Below are positions 10,401 through 20,434 of a stretch of DNA of 64,000 bases, piece by piece. This DNA comes from Nymphalis io (Eukaryota; Arthropoda; Insecta; Lepidoptera; Nymphalidae). Under the pieces are notes generated by a model. It did no database searches. It had not been told where the DNA came from and saw only the letters and a program-made list of their open reading frames with translations. The DNA is taken from the NCBI RefSeq assembly GCF_905147045.1, contig NC_065888.1, positions 1,121,001-1,185,000 of the forward strand. The letters are read 5' to 3'. Every line of letters starts with the position of its first letter. The stretch's first letter is position 1. A program made the position numbers and the translations under genes.

Positions 10401-13400
10401 TAGTTTTTATTTTTATTTAGAATAGGAAGGCGAACGAGCATATGGGCCACCTGATGGTAAGTTGTCACCAACGCCCTTAGAAATTGGCATTGTAAGAAAT
10501 GTCAACCATCGCTTACATAGCCAATGTGCCCTGTGCCTGTTATTACACTGGCTCACTCACCCTTCAAACCGGAACACAGCAATATCAAGTACTGCTGTAA
10601 CTGTACTACAATGTAAGCTATAATAGTTTGCCGCGAACTTATATTATATACATTACATTACATAGTAAAATGTATTGATATAAAAACACTTACGCGTTGA
10701 CGTTTTCAATACCTCCGATACGAGAAGCAAAGTGTCCGTTGTCTAATTCCGAACTCGTCCCATGAATTGATTTCTGTTTCAAGACGTTATCGGAATTCGA
10801 TGTATGTTCCTGTTTTAAAGCTTCCTTCTGATATTTCTGAAATCATCGTGACTGACTTTGACTCTGACGTCATCCCTCGAATCAGTATAATTATAATATA
10901 AATATGAGGTATGTGATCGTGGAGACCACGCCTTGGCAAACGTAGCGTAGGACGCCCTCCAGCTAGGTGGAATGACGATATACGCAAGGTGGCTGGCAGC
11001 GGTTGGAGATTGAGAGCTCAAAATCGAGCTCAGTGGGATGCTTTTGGAGAGACCTATGTCCAGCAGTGGACGAGAAAAGGATGATGATGATGTGATCGTA
11101 TCAATTGTTATTGTAATACATTGTATAACGAACTCTGTATTTTAAACTGTAAATATTAGTCCAAATCTGGGAGAGAAAGGCAAATGTCACCACGTCGCGC
11201 AGTGCGAGTCGCGAGTGAGATGTAATCGGCATTCATCGGTCAGTCGCTTAGAGAACAGCAACCGACACACTGCTTGGGAACAGCTGTGTTTTGTTAGAAG
11301 TTCTTTAATTCAATTATATAAAAGTTATGTATTTGTACCTCAAGTACAATCCATCCCGAGATCGACCATAATGTCTAAACAAGAAGGTTTCATGACGATG
11401 CGACATATTCGGTATATATATGTCGCGGATTCAAATGGATTGCCATTTTAATGGCCGCCATTGTTGTCCAATATGTTGATTTTATTAAATCAGTCAGTGC
11501 GCACGTCCGGCGCCGGCGCTGTCCTGAGAGCGAGAGGCCAAGAGGCCGCGGGGGTCGCTCGACGAACGATCACACGCGCTACTGACATACTCCTTCATAT
11601 TTTATATTTCCATCAGTCGGCTACATAATAAAATAGGCACCCGTCTTATAATTTTCACACTTGACGTCTGACAACCGACCAACCTACATGACATATATCA
11701 CGTTGTGTGGTGTTGCTATTCTAATAAGTGACGTCGTATACGCGCTTAAATTTATTATCTCTGACATATATATCGAAAACTAGAAAACAATGGAAAGTTC
11801 CATTTTCGTAAATACCGTTCTCCGCTTCGCTGTCTCCTTTCTCAGTTTAAAAAGCCAATTTTCGAGTGTGCGTGGACAACAAATATGAACAATACTTACG
11901 AGAGAGTGTTTCAAGCTGGCCAACTCCGCTTGGAGGCTGACTATTTGGTCTAAGATAACTTGATCGTTGTTTGGTACAGTAGGGAAGCCCTGGAACGACA
12001 CCCAACAACAATTAGACTGAGTAGTTTTTTTTATATAAAATAGGCAAGCGGACGATCGCATCCGATGCCCGTGCGCGGATTATATTACAATTCGACAATA
12101 GGAATGAAAAAGTGTTCAGATTTAATTCAAACTGATAAATCACCTTATCAGCATTCCCTCGACTTTTATCTTGGCTCGTCTCCGCGTAACCAGAGTCATC
12201 GTTCGCTTTATCTGAACTTGCTTTAAACGTCGTTGATGGACAACTGTTGGGTACCAGGGCCTAAGGAATAATTCAATATTATCACCTACCCTGAAGTTGT
12301 ATTTTTGAGTACATGTTAAGTTAAAAGACCAACGATAGCCTTGCAAAAAATAAGCTGCTTTTAAAACTACTTAGATGAATAACAAAAATATGTATCGGCC
12401 ACGGCTTTTAAGGGGTGATAGGAGGGCGAGGGCTATAGCAGGTACAAAAAAAAATGCCGAGAGCCGTGATAGCTTTACTCTTGAACCTTAACCGACAACT
12501 GCTGGTGGATTAAGAACTACTGAATTTTCATGTGCTTAATGTGCGTCCTTGACGATGAAGGAAAACATCGTGAGGAAGCCTGCGTGTGTCTGATTTCATT
12601 GAAATTATGCCACATGTGTATTCTACCAAACCGCATTGGAGCAGCGTGGTGGAATAAGCTCCAAACTTTCTCCTCAAAAGGGAGAGGAGGCCTTAGCCCA
12701 GCAGTGGAACATTAACAGGCTGTTACTGTACTCTACTGCTATATATACATATATATATACATACATGCAAATATATATATATATATATATATGCATTCTA
12801 AATGTACTTACGATTGAACTTGTATATTGTTTCTCCAACGTCTTAGCGACGTGTCTCGATAAATCTGCCGACTTCAGTCGCATCTCCAACTCGGAGACTT
12901 TGCCCCTTTCAACCATCAACTGAGCTTCTAAGTCATCTACAGATTAAAAAACAATATTAAAATGAATTGTTTTAATAAGGTTTTATACGAGCAACTTTTA
13001 GTATGTGTGGTTTGGTATTTTATCGTTTATTGTTGAGAAAGATATAAAGTAGAATGGAGAGTCGACTCATCTGTGCCGCCTTCGTGCTAAAAAAATAGAA
13101 TGTTTTGATAAATGACACAGCTCGCCTAGTGTACGTTAGTTATTTCCACAGTATAAAGTCTCATGGCATTCTACTCTGGGGGTTATGTAGCCGATATTAA
13201 TACGATTTTTGTACTGCAGAACATATATTTGAGTTATAAATTGTACGAATAGCCAAAATATTCATTAAGGTATAAATTTAATGAAATTAAAATAAGGACT
13301 GTTGCTTTTAAATATATATTTGATAATGTTTTGTATGTACGTGTACGGGTGTGGAAATTGTGATGTACATACTGAAAATTAGGAACAAGCATAAACTTTT

Positions 13401-16400
13401 AACTAATTTTACCCGATTACTCAGGGTTAGTATGCTGTTTGTGAGTCCAGGGGTGTTCGTCCGTATATAACGTACAAGATGCCACCCACCAGCTCGCAGC
13501 TCCTGCGCCCGCAGCAGTTCCAGCAGATGTCGGTGCTGCGCTTGCAGGTGCTGCTCGGCGGCGGCTGCCTCAGATCTCGCTCGCGTGTTCTCGTTCTTCA
13601 GAGCGGCCACCTCCTCGATTGATTTGTTCAATCTCTCCGAGTACTGATCGTGTGTTTTGATTAACTCCTGGTGTTAAGACAAACAGTAAAAAGTAGGAAA
13701 TTTCCTCATCTCAATGTCTTTGATTAGGGTCTATACCGGATAACTTATACGTATTCATTGAATTGGTAGACAAATAAGTCTTAAGATTTGTTCATCAGTT
13801 TGAGCGGCCTCTTCGCTTGAAGAGGTTTGAGCGTGTTACACAAAGGCCACAATATATATATATATAGATGTGTAGTGGCTGATATACAACTGGTAACATA
13901 ATTAACTTTACCATACAGCACGAGCCGAATTATAAAGCACTTCTTCAGGAAGGACTGTTTTGCTCAACACCTTGAATTTATAAGTTACTAAGTTACGTAA
14001 GTGTTACTGTTTTTTAAATTAAGCATGATATTTGTTTTGATATAATGTATTATATATAATTTCTATGAATTACAAAAGAAATTAGTAGTCGAATTACAGT
14101 GAACATTTATATATGTGACTTTTGAAAACTAAACACTTCTATCAATTGCGTTTTTATTTTATAAGTAAGTATATTTCCATGTATGTATTTGAGTATTTAA
14201 GGCCCGGCGTAAAAATAGGGGTTATAAGTTGAACGTGTGTATTATGTGTCTATTTGTGACATCGTAGCTCCCAGTCCAATCACAGTTACTGGTGGTAGAG
14301 CTTTGTGCAAGCTCGTCTGGGTAGGTACCACCCACTCATCAAATTTTCTACCGCAAAACAGCAGTACTTGGTATTGTTGTGTTCCGGTTTGAAGGGTGAG
14401 TGAGCCAGTGAAATTACAGGCACAAGGGTCATAACATCTTGATTCCCAAGGTTGGTGGCGCATTGGTGATGTAAGCGAGGTTGACATTTCTTACAATGCC
14501 AATGTCTAAAAGCGTTTGGTCACCACTTACCATCAGGTGGCCCATATGCTCGTCCGACTTCCTATTCTATAAAAAAAACCCGATTTTGATGCGGTTTTTT
14601 CTGCTTGATACACATCAGGTTGTGCTGGAGATGCTTCTAAGCTATAAATTATGAAGATCTATTCAGGCGTTTGAAGATTAACAGCTCATTTATTACTTGA
14701 CAAAAGTGTTAACAAGTTTCAAAGTTCCGATTTGATTCGAAATCATCCGACGCGGCGACGCTTGCATTAAATATAAGTTACTTATAGTAGTTTGGTATTT
14801 TACTTTTTTGAGGTTTTTCTTTATGACGGACATTATTTTTATAATTTTAACAGTAAATACTAGTTATGTAAAAAAAATATATAATCATACTGTTATACAT
14901 TACCTCTTCCAGAATAGAAATCTTTTCTTTCAACTCGTCTATCGTAGTTCGACACTTGTTCTGGTGACAGTTCTCTTCTCGGGCTGACTTACTATGTTAT
15001 CGAAGAAATTATTAATTTCACTATTAATCGAATTTATCGATGTTTGAAAAAAAAAACAATACATCATTCTTAGTGTAAATATTTTTAATTTCACTTGTTA
15101 GAAGTGAACTAACAGCCTTTAAGTATTCCACTGCTGGGCTAAGTCCTTATCTCCCTTTGAGGAGGGTTGAAGCTTATTCCACTGCGATGATTTGTATTAT
15201 AAAAACAAATTAAGAACATGAAAATTAAGTGATACTTGCCCAAAATTGAACCACCGATCTACAAAACCTTTTAAAATTTTCTTATTCTAATCTAGGTAAT
15301 AATCTTAACACTAAAATAATTGTTTAAGCATAAATATTTAATAATTCCACACAAACGAACAAATGACTACTACTCGCGAGTCATCGACGCGACCGCGTCC
15401 GGTCCGGTCCGGTACCGGACTCAGTTACGATAGGTCGTATCGGATGCAGCCCCGACGCCCGGGGCTTAAAAGATAGGGCATAACCCTGGGGCCGTGGGTG
15501 CGTGCGGTGGGGGCCTCGCGTGTCTTATTTCTGACGGCCCTGAGGAGGACGGCAGCCGGGATGGCCTCGCGCTGCCGTACGCACTAGCGAGGATTGCGGG
15601 GGGGGCAGATTACCTTCGCCCCCTGAGGAGAGCTCCGCCGAGCCACGAGCGGAGCAAAGCACGGGAGAGGCCGCAGATGCGTTATATCAACACGATCCCG
15701 CAGCCCCTCCGATCCGTGCCGAGGACGACCATCGCAGTTTTTAGTGGGTAAGAATCACACGTAACCCAGTTCTTCCAGGTTCCATGGGGGGCATGGAACC
15801 TTTCTAAGGGTTTGAACTGCGCGAAAAAAAAAATTCTAATCGCACGCTTAATCTAAATGTAAGCTTACATTTCATTTTGATTGGAAGCAATTTCTATTAA
15901 CTTCACCGGAATGTTCTCTCTGAAATTGAAAATGTATTTGATTACAATTACATCGTGGTAGGGCTTAGTGTAAGCCGGTCCGAGTAGGTACCACCCACTC
16001 ATCAGATATTGAAGGGTAAAAGAGCAGGCATAACTTCAGGAACAAGGGACGTGACATCTTAGTTCCCAAGGTTTGGCGCATTGGCGATGCAAAGCATGGT
16101 TAATAAGTCTTCGCCAATAATTATGGATAATGGTGACCACTTACCATCAAGTAGCAAATTAAAGTTACAAGACATACCTACTACACTGGCGAAGTTATTT
16201 AAAATTTTAATAGACATATATACATTGCTTTGCATTGATAAAATTTACCTGCAAATCTATTAATAAAAAAAGAGTAGCCTTATACAATTTTAAACAATTG
16301 TTTTCAATAATTATTTTTTATTTAACAACATACGTTTACATTATTTATTTATTTAAGGAAAACAACAGCATTATACAAAATATCAGACAATAGAGCCAAT

Positions 16401-19400
16401 TACTGTTTTCCATTGAATTATACAAAAACTGAACACGAGATGAATTCTAAGCACAAATTAAGCTTTATTATAAAAACTCCAACCTTGCCCGGATATAAGG
16501 GTTTTTTTATAGTATAGGTAGGCGGACGAGAATATGGGCCACCTGATGGTAAGTGGTCACCAACGCCCATAGATATTGGTATTGTAAGAAACGTTAACCA
16601 TCGCTTCCATCGCCAATGCGCCACGAACCTTGGGAACTAAGATGTTACGTCCCCTGTGCCTGTAATTACACAATTACACGCATCATTGGAGGGGCCCCAA
16701 TTAATTCGAGTAGAAATGAAAACTATACTAACTTGTCTAAAAAGTCACACGACGTGGCTTCAATCCCAACATTGGCTACACTCCTCTTGGTATAAAGTGC
16801 ACTCATGGATGAGTTCCTGTAAAATTTTACTAATGTAAAATAATGTTTGAGAATATATAATTTATACAGACTATACATACCCATTATTTTCACAGTCCAT
16901 TATGAACCGTTATGTTACTTTTTAAAATTTAAAGAATAAAAAGAATATTTTCATTAATAATAAATAATATTATATAATAATATCCTGGGACATTTTTCAC
17001 ACACGGCCATCTGATCCCAAATTAAGCTTGTACATAGCTTGTATGGAAACCAGACAACTGATATACTACATTATACTACTTTTCTTTTGTAAATACATAC
17101 TTATATAGATAATTACACCCACAGTCAGGACAACAAGACATGTTCATGCACACAAATGTCTGTCCTGGGTGGGAATCGAACCCACAACCTTCGGTGTGAA
17201 AGGCAAGTATCTATATAGTTACATTAGAGTGCATATTTTTTTTATGTAACTGACAAATTCATTCAAGATGTTTTAATGTAGTAAAATTTAATATATTTAA
17301 CAAGTATGCTATGTATTGTTAAAAAATATTCAATATATGAATATCATACTTAATTGATGTATTGAAAGCAAGGCAGCATTTTGAGCAGCGTGAAGTAGAT
17401 TGAGACGTGCCGCGTCTTAAAAACTGCTTTGCAGAACAAAGTCTCATGTTGAGCAGACGAATTCTCTCTGAGAGTTGCCCATTAGACTTATTTAAGTCAG
17501 ATATTCTGAAAAAAAAATGTTAGTTTGTTTTTGCTGGGAATTGGTACCACATTATAGTAATTGGTTATCTTCTCCCATCGACACTGGCTCTGCTGGAATC
17601 ACTACTTACATCAACCATACCGTAACCGTAACCGTAACAGCCTGTGAATGTCCCACTGCTGGGCTAAAGGCCTCCTCTCCTCTTTTTGAGGAGAAGGTTT
17701 GGAGCTTATTCCACCACGCTGCTCCAATGCGGGTTGGTAGAATTCACATGTGGCAGAACTTCAGTGAAATTAGACACATGCAGGTTTCCTCACGATGTTT
17801 TCCTTCACCGTAAAGCACGAGATGAATTATAATCACAAATTAAGCACATGAAAATTCAGTGGTGCTTGCCCGGGTTTGAACCCACGATCATCGGTTAAGA
17901 TTCACGCGTTCTTACCACAGGGCCATCTCGGCTTTCACATGATGCTTTGACATCAACCATACGCTATTTATTTTATAAATATGTTGGTGTGTAGGCAAAT
18001 GGCCAACCTGGTGATAATTGATCACTCCCACAATGCCTATGGGACATTGGCTCTGTAAGAAATATTAGCCATTCAATGGTCAATGTGCCACCAACTTTGG
18101 GAACTAAGATTTTATGCCACTTGTGCCTGTAGTTACCCTAACTCGCTCACCCAACAAACCAAAACACAACAATATTTAGTATAGCTGTGAGTTGTAAGTG
18201 GAAAATAGAAAATCTGATAAGTGCGTGGTACCTACCCAGATGGTCTTGCACAAAACTCTGCCACCAAGTGAGTTAATACTCTTATAGTAGAATAACTAAA
18301 AAGGGGTGGCTGGCCCGAAACACTGAGCTGCGTAATATCCTACCATTGGTAACAATTATTCATTATATTTGATAGTATTATATTGGAGTCTATTTTGCAA
18401 TCACTGGCGCCTGATAAGAGAGCTACCCACCAACCAGCTCATTGGTAATTCTTCTGATAAAAATCAATACATGTACAAAAGAATAATAACACAGACCACA
18501 TGGTGAACAGTAAATTGATGGTGCAAGAATTTATTTATATTTCTTAGTGATAATCTTTTAGGGTCATGTCGAACACTTCTCTTCTGATGCACAGTTACTT
18601 TACATGTCTGCCTTCCAGATACAAAAAAAAAATTGTCAAATTGATATTGAAATTTACTTATTTAATGACATTACAGAAATATACAATAGATATCCTTTAA
18701 CAAAACTTATTTATTATCATAATCAACTGACTGAAGCCAAAATTCACCTACAGCTAAGTGTGGACATTCTCTTGTGTGTGCCGCTTTACAGTCCAGCATT
18801 ATTTATAAATTTTATTTATTAAAAGCTAGGCAATGGCCTTTTTATGACCAACAGCTGGCCTATGGGCTTTTCTCTGTTTGAAGAGAAGGTTAGGAGCCTA
18901 AATATAGTCAGGCTACTACTTTGTAAACTAGTGGATGTCATTTATTTATGAATAACATTACTTACAATTCTTTTTGTTCATTTATTACTGCTGAACTTTT
19001 AGCACAGCAAGCCTGGTTACGGTTTCCTGTTGCGGTCAATCTTTGCACTTTTGTTGTTAGGACTTTGATTTCATCCTTCTGTCCATTTAAGGTTTTTTTC
19101 AATTGTATATTGCTTTCAAATAATGCAAAGTATAAGTCCTCTAACTCCTGTTTACTTAATTTCGATGGACATATTTTGTATAAATCTGTTAAGTAATACA
19201 TGGATATATATAATATTTTATTAAAATTTCGATATCATTCTCAATTAGGCCTAATTTAATAAGCTAAATTACATAATTTAATATATTCGATAGTGAATAT
19301 GAGGTATTTTTAATTTATACTTGCTTAAATAAGTTTTATTTCGCAAATAAATTAATATAAATTTGACTTCAAGGTGACCAAACTTACCATTTTCTGATCT

Positions 19401-19463
19401 GTTTATATGACTCTTACATGTACCATACACAATATCTTTATCACCTTTACCACGAATCATCAT
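7314..19463 (-). CDS. RPGRIP1L: RPGRIP1L/fantom-like coiled-coil protein, 5' part (11 exons joined; 3' end not in window)
   Basis: Gene-level entry. Exons 19463-19388, 19185-18966, 14991-14904, 13667-13490, 12936-12812, 12260-12144, 11989-11900, 10836-10694, 9902-9169, 8489-8322 and 7424-7314 join with matching phases at all ten junctions, giving about 684 codons with no stop. The N-terminal KQELEDLYFALFESN followed by a K/Q-rich coil parallels the REELEDRxLRLxxEN start of the RPGRIP1/RPGRIP1L coiled coil. Those proteins sit at the ciliary transition zone, bind NPHP4 and carry C2 domains after the coil. Here a coil (about 37-300) is followed by a long acidic, Asn/Ser-rich, probably disordered segment and a Ser-rich segment; no C2 domain appears before the readable part ends. 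Assignment rests on the N-terminus and is moderate; another centrosomal or ciliary coiled-coil protein remains possible. Confidence 0.6.
7980..8257 (+). mobile_element. SINE-like family B, diverged
   Basis: Full-length but old: AGCTTTGTGCAAGCTCCTC, AAGGTTGGTGGCACATTGG, GACCACTTATAATCGGGTGG, TTTTCATAAAAAAAA. Intron between exons 10 and 11 of the fantom-like gene. Confidence 0.78.
8322..8489 (-). CDS. fantom-like exon 10
   Basis: Acceptor atattttag/GA, donor G/gtatgg, phases fitting exon 9 and exon 11. Encodes SKTYSLGPKKPAPLATSSPQ, an Arg-rich patch and ASSPDSTEGEISSLTDLPDE: Ser/Pro/acidic, probably phosphorylated linker. Confidence 0.7.
8794..9157 (+). mobile_element. SINE family C, full-length, ending at a splice donor
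   Basis: tRNA-derived SINE, about 360 bp: A box region TTGTTGGTCTAGTGGCTAG, B-box-like AGGTTCAATTTCC, body GTGTCGGATTGCCGTCCCAT and ATTGGCCGTCGTGGCCGAAA, tail AATAAAAAAAGTTT. Its end lies about 11 bases from exon 9 of the fantom-like gene on the intron side. Confidence 0.82.
9169..9902 (-). CDS. fantom-like exon 9 (long disordered exon)
   Basis: The largest exon, 734 nt, acceptor tattaag/A, donor G/gtaatt. It opens EGDEGANVDLYKERHREID, has a short helix (RIPRLKNYIRDAITELIN) and then about 170 residues rich in Asn, Ser, Asp, Glu and Lys with no recognised fold. Phases match on both sides, which supports it as one exon. Its donor lies only about a dozen bases from the A-rich end of a SINE (family C). 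Confidence 0.75.
9987..10178 (-). mobile_element. short non-autonomous Helitron, complete
   Basis: On the minus strand it begins TCTTTACTAATATTATAAAT and ends GAAGCCGCAAGCGAAGTCTAG, with a short hairpin before the CTAG end, inserted between A and T with no duplication: the Helitron signature. 192 bp, no coding capacity. 85 bp upstream of the acceptor of exon 9 of the fantom-like gene. Confidence 0.78.
10185..10326. mobile_element. small MITE with 16-bp inverted ends
   Basis: Left GGGTTTTAACCGTGAC (10185-10200), right GTCGCGGTTAAAACCC (10311-10326): 15 of 16 bases inverted match. 142 bp, interior GC-richer than its surroundings. Starts 6 bp after the Helitron end at 10178. No clear target duplication. 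Confidence 0.6.
10410..10602 (-). mobile_element. SINE-like family B, 5'-truncated
   Basis: Tail side intact (TTTAGAATAGGAAGGCG, GGGCCACCTGATGGTAAG), truncated at CAAGTACTGCTGTA. In the 790-bp intron between exons 8 and 9, together with a Helitron and a MITE. Confidence 0.8.
10694..10836 (-). CDS. fantom-like exon 8
   Basis: Acceptor gatttcag/AAA, donor GC/gtaagt. Encodes KYQKEALKQEHTSNSDNVL then Ser/Gly/Asn-rich sequence ending GGIENVN. Two bases carry over to make Ala with exon 9. Confidence 0.7.
10912..11096 (+). mobile_element. RTE-like LINE 3' end remnant
   Basis: Carries the C-terminal block (WNDDIRKVAGSGW, ETYVQQWTRKG) and a (GAT)n tail at 11079-11093. Lies in the intron between exons 7 and 8 of the fantom-like gene, directly against exon 8. 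Frames are disrupted. Confidence 0.72.
11097..11899. other. intron 7 sequence with a GC-rich block
   Basis: No exon or known repeat. 11490-11585 is CpG-rich (GCGCACGTCCGGCGCCGGCG, GAGGCCGCGGGGGTCGCTCG) and stands out; cause unknown (internal promoter or an unrecognised insertion). Confidence 0.4.
11900..11989 (-). CDS. fantom-like exon 7
   Basis: Acceptor cgttccag/GGC, donor CTC/gtaagt, exactly 30 codons in phase 0. GFPTVPNNDQ followed by a heptad stretch ILDQIVSLQAELASLKHSL, a short coil after the hydrophilic exon 6. Confidence 0.76.
12144..12260 (-). CDS. fantom-like exon 6
   Basis: Acceptor attccttag/GCC, donor AAG/gtgatt, 39 codons in phase 0. Encodes ALVPNSCPSTTFKASSDKAN and DDSGYAETSQDKSRGNADK, hydrophilic and probably disordered. 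A longer open frame overlapping here in another phase is a shadow: only this frame joins both neighbours. Confidence 0.62.
12505..12732 (+). mobile_element. SINE family A, 5'-truncated
   Basis: Body and tail only, from CTGAATTTTCATGTGC to CAGGCTGTTACTGTA. In the intron between exons 5 and 6 of the fantom-like gene, inverted relative to it. Confidence 0.78.
12745..12793. repeat. (AT)n microsatellite
   Basis: TATATATATA runs in two blocks, ending 19 bp from the donor of fantom-like exon 5. Confidence 0.8.
12812..12936 (-). CDS. fantom-like exon 5
   Basis: Acceptor tctgtag/AT, donor ATC/gtaagt. The split codon gives Asp: DLEAQLMVERGKVSELEMRL then a helical stretch ending YTSSI. Phase 0 out. 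An (AT)n microsatellite lies just inside the following intron. Confidence 0.76.
13490..13667 (-). CDS. fantom-like exon 4
   Basis: Acceptor aacaccag/GAG, donor G/gtgggt. Encodes ELIKTHDQYSERLNKSIEE and an Ala/Glu/Gln-rich coil with EQHLQAQHRHLLELLRAQ. Much more GC-rich than the introns, as expected of coding DNA here. Phase 1 out. Confidence 0.78.
14284..14577 (+). mobile_element. SINE-like family B, full-length
   Basis: TACTGGTGGTAGAGCTTTG to CTTCCTATTCTATAAAAAAA, good match to the family. Intron 3 of the fantom-like gene. Confidence 0.85.
14904..14991 (-). CDS. fantom-like exon 3
   Basis: Acceptor aacatag/T, donor GAG/gtaatg. Encodes KSAREENCHQNK and IDELKEKISILEE, again coiled coil. The leading T completes Phe with exon 2, and the exon ends in phase 0. 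It lies 4 kb from exon 2, across an intron with at least seven repeat insertions. Confidence 0.72.
15108..15262 (-). mobile_element. SINE family A, internally deleted
   Basis: Tail and body (CCACTGCTGGGCTAAG, GAGGAGGGTTGAAGC) join directly to the head side (AACATGAAAATTAAGTG, TTGCCCAAAATTGAACC); the middle is missing. Diverged. Confidence 0.65.
15380..15832 (+). mobile_element. GC-rich retroposon end with 3' hairpin
   Basis: A GC- and CpG-rich 450-bp block in AT-rich DNA. It ends TTTTTAGTGGGTAAGAATC, a perfect 10-bp stem (AGGTTCCATG 15777-15786 with CATGGAACCT 15792-15801), AAGGGTTTGAACTGCGCG and a 10-base A run. An open frame at 15494-15751 is Gly/Arg/Pro-rich and not recognised. Probably a LINE 3' end. 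Confidence 0.55.
15953..16160 (+). mobile_element. SINE-like family B, deleted and diverged
   Basis: GGTAGGGCTTAGTGTAAGC, GGTACCACCCACTCATCAGA, then deletion, then CCCAAGGTTTGGCGCATTGG and GACCACTTACCATCAAGTAG. No A tail. Confidence 0.72.
16503..16672 (-). mobile_element. SINE-like family B, 5'-truncated
   Basis: Poly-T, TATAGTATAGGTAGGCGGAC, GGGCCACCTGATGGTAAGTG and the middle to GCCTGTAATTACACA. Confidence 0.8.
16978..17207 (-). mobile_element. SINE family D copy
   Basis: tRNA-derived: on its own strand, a B box GGTTCGATTCCCACCC, then AGGACAGACATTTGTGTGC, CTATATAAGTATGTATTTAC, GTCTGGTTTCCATACAAGC, GGCCGTGTGTG. Two copies in the window. Confidence 0.72.
17621..17949 (-). mobile_element. 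SINE family A copy with target duplication
   Basis: Full-length. Perfect 13-bp duplication ACATCAACCATAC (17608-17620 and 17950-17962). On its own strand it ends GGCTGTTACGGTTACGGTTA, a hexamer repeat tail rather than poly(A). Confidence 0.88.
17970..18270 (-). mobile_element. SINE-like family B, old copy
   Basis: Whole length recognisable (GGCCAACCTGGTGATAATTG, CCACCAACTTTGGGAACTAA, GGTACCTACCCAGATGGTC) with many changes. Starts 8 bp after the target duplication of the SINE A copy at 17.6-17.95 kb. Confidence 0.72.
18966..19185 (-). CDS. fantom-like exon 2 (N-terminal coiled coil)
   Basis: Acceptor ttaacag/AT, donor TT/gtaagt. The split codon from exon 1 gives Asp. Encodes LYKICPSKLSKQELEDLYFA and a heptad-patterned coil through KVQRLTATGNR, then a Cys-containing segment. 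This is the stretch that resembles the RPGRIP1L N-terminus. Confidence 0.75.
19388..19463 (-). CDS. fantom-like exon 1 (start)
   Basis: Two adjacent ATGs (19463, 19460) open MMIRGKGDKDIVYG, then CKSHINRSEN with donor G/gtaagt, phase 1. The frame also runs upstream to an ATG at 19541 through a hydrophobic, AT-rich stretch unlike coding sequence, so the MMIRG start is preferred. A possible 5' UTR acceptor (aaattag) lies just before the ATG. Confidence 0.65.
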
Positions 19464-19579
19464 AACTAATTTATTAAATATGGTTATTATTAATATAAAT
19501 GCCATAAAATTAAATTTAATGTATATTTTTAGTTTACTCATTAATGAAAAGCATACATTATTTTGATTTAGTAGAATAA

Positions 19580-19774
19580 ATGGAAATCAGGAATAACATA
19601 ATATTCAACTCTGAATACAAATATGCCGCCATAGCAACAACATTGACATATTGTCAACAAAAACAACCAGAGGTTACTATTATTTCATTGCTTCAATTCT
19701 GGATAGGCAAAGACTTGCAGTCATACAGTCTAATTAAAGACCATAATAAAGAAAAATTGAATCGAAACTTATAA
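19580..19774 (+). other. unrecognised 64-codon open frame divergent from the fantom-like gene
   Basis: MEIRNNIIFNSEYKYAAIAT to KDHNKEKLNRNL, starting 116 bp from the fantom-like ATG on the opposite strand. Not recognised. The arrangement would fit a bidirectional promoter, but a frame this size arises by chance in such DNA. Confidence 0.2.
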
Positions 19775-19839
19775 TTTCAATGACAAAAATAACTTATTTT
19801 TACAAAATAACTTAGTAATACCACTTATCACGAAATATC

Positions 19840-19992
19840 GTAAAGTCGTAAACTATGCGTAAGATTACCTTGGAATTTGTCATAGTTACTCCTTACCCGA
19901 CATAGACGCTCACTTAGAAGGGATTTTACGCAAATCCTATCCAAAATACATTTTTCTTCTTATGTATCCGCGTAGTCGGAAAGATTAGCTAG
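19840..19992 (+). mobile_element. Helitron-like family F copy
   Basis: TAGTTACTCCTTACCCGAC, ATAGACGCTCACTTAG, ACATTTTTCTTCTTATG and an end GTCGGAAAGATTAGCTAG followed by T. Pairs with the copy at 36.5-36.87 kb. Confidence 0.55.
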
Positions 19993-20132
19993 TTGATTAT
20001 AAATGTTTTTTGAATAAACGGAATAAAATTACAGTACAAAGTATTTTTATATTAAATGAAAATAATTTATACATATTTCGATTTAAAACAAATAAAACTC
20101 AATCCAATATTGATTTTGAAAAAATAAATACT

Positions 20133-20434
20133 ATTTTTTTTTTTTTTTTAATATAGAATAGGAAGGCGGACGAGCATATGGGCCACCTGATGGTAAGTGG
20201 TCACCAACGCTCTTAGACATTGGCATTGTAAGAAATGTCAACCATCGCTTACATATCCAATGCGCCACCAACCTTGGGAACTAAGATTTTATGTCCCTTG
20301 TGCCTGTAATTACACTGGCTCACTCACCCTTCAAACCGGAACAAAACAATATCAAGTATTGCTGTTTTGCGGTAGAATATCTGATGAGTGGGTGGTACCT
20401 ACCCAGACGAGCTTGCACAAAGCCCTACCACCAG
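20133..20434 (-). mobile_element. SINE-like family B, full-length, recent
   Basis: Very close to the consensus from poly-T (20133-20150) to CCCTACCACCAGTA. In the interval upstream of the fantom-like gene. Confidence 0.87.

Noticed and set aside
12140..12346. Longer minus-strand frame reading MQGYRWSFNLTC
   Set aside because: Overlaps fantom-like exon 6 in another phase; only the 12144-12260 frame joins neighbouring exons without a stop.
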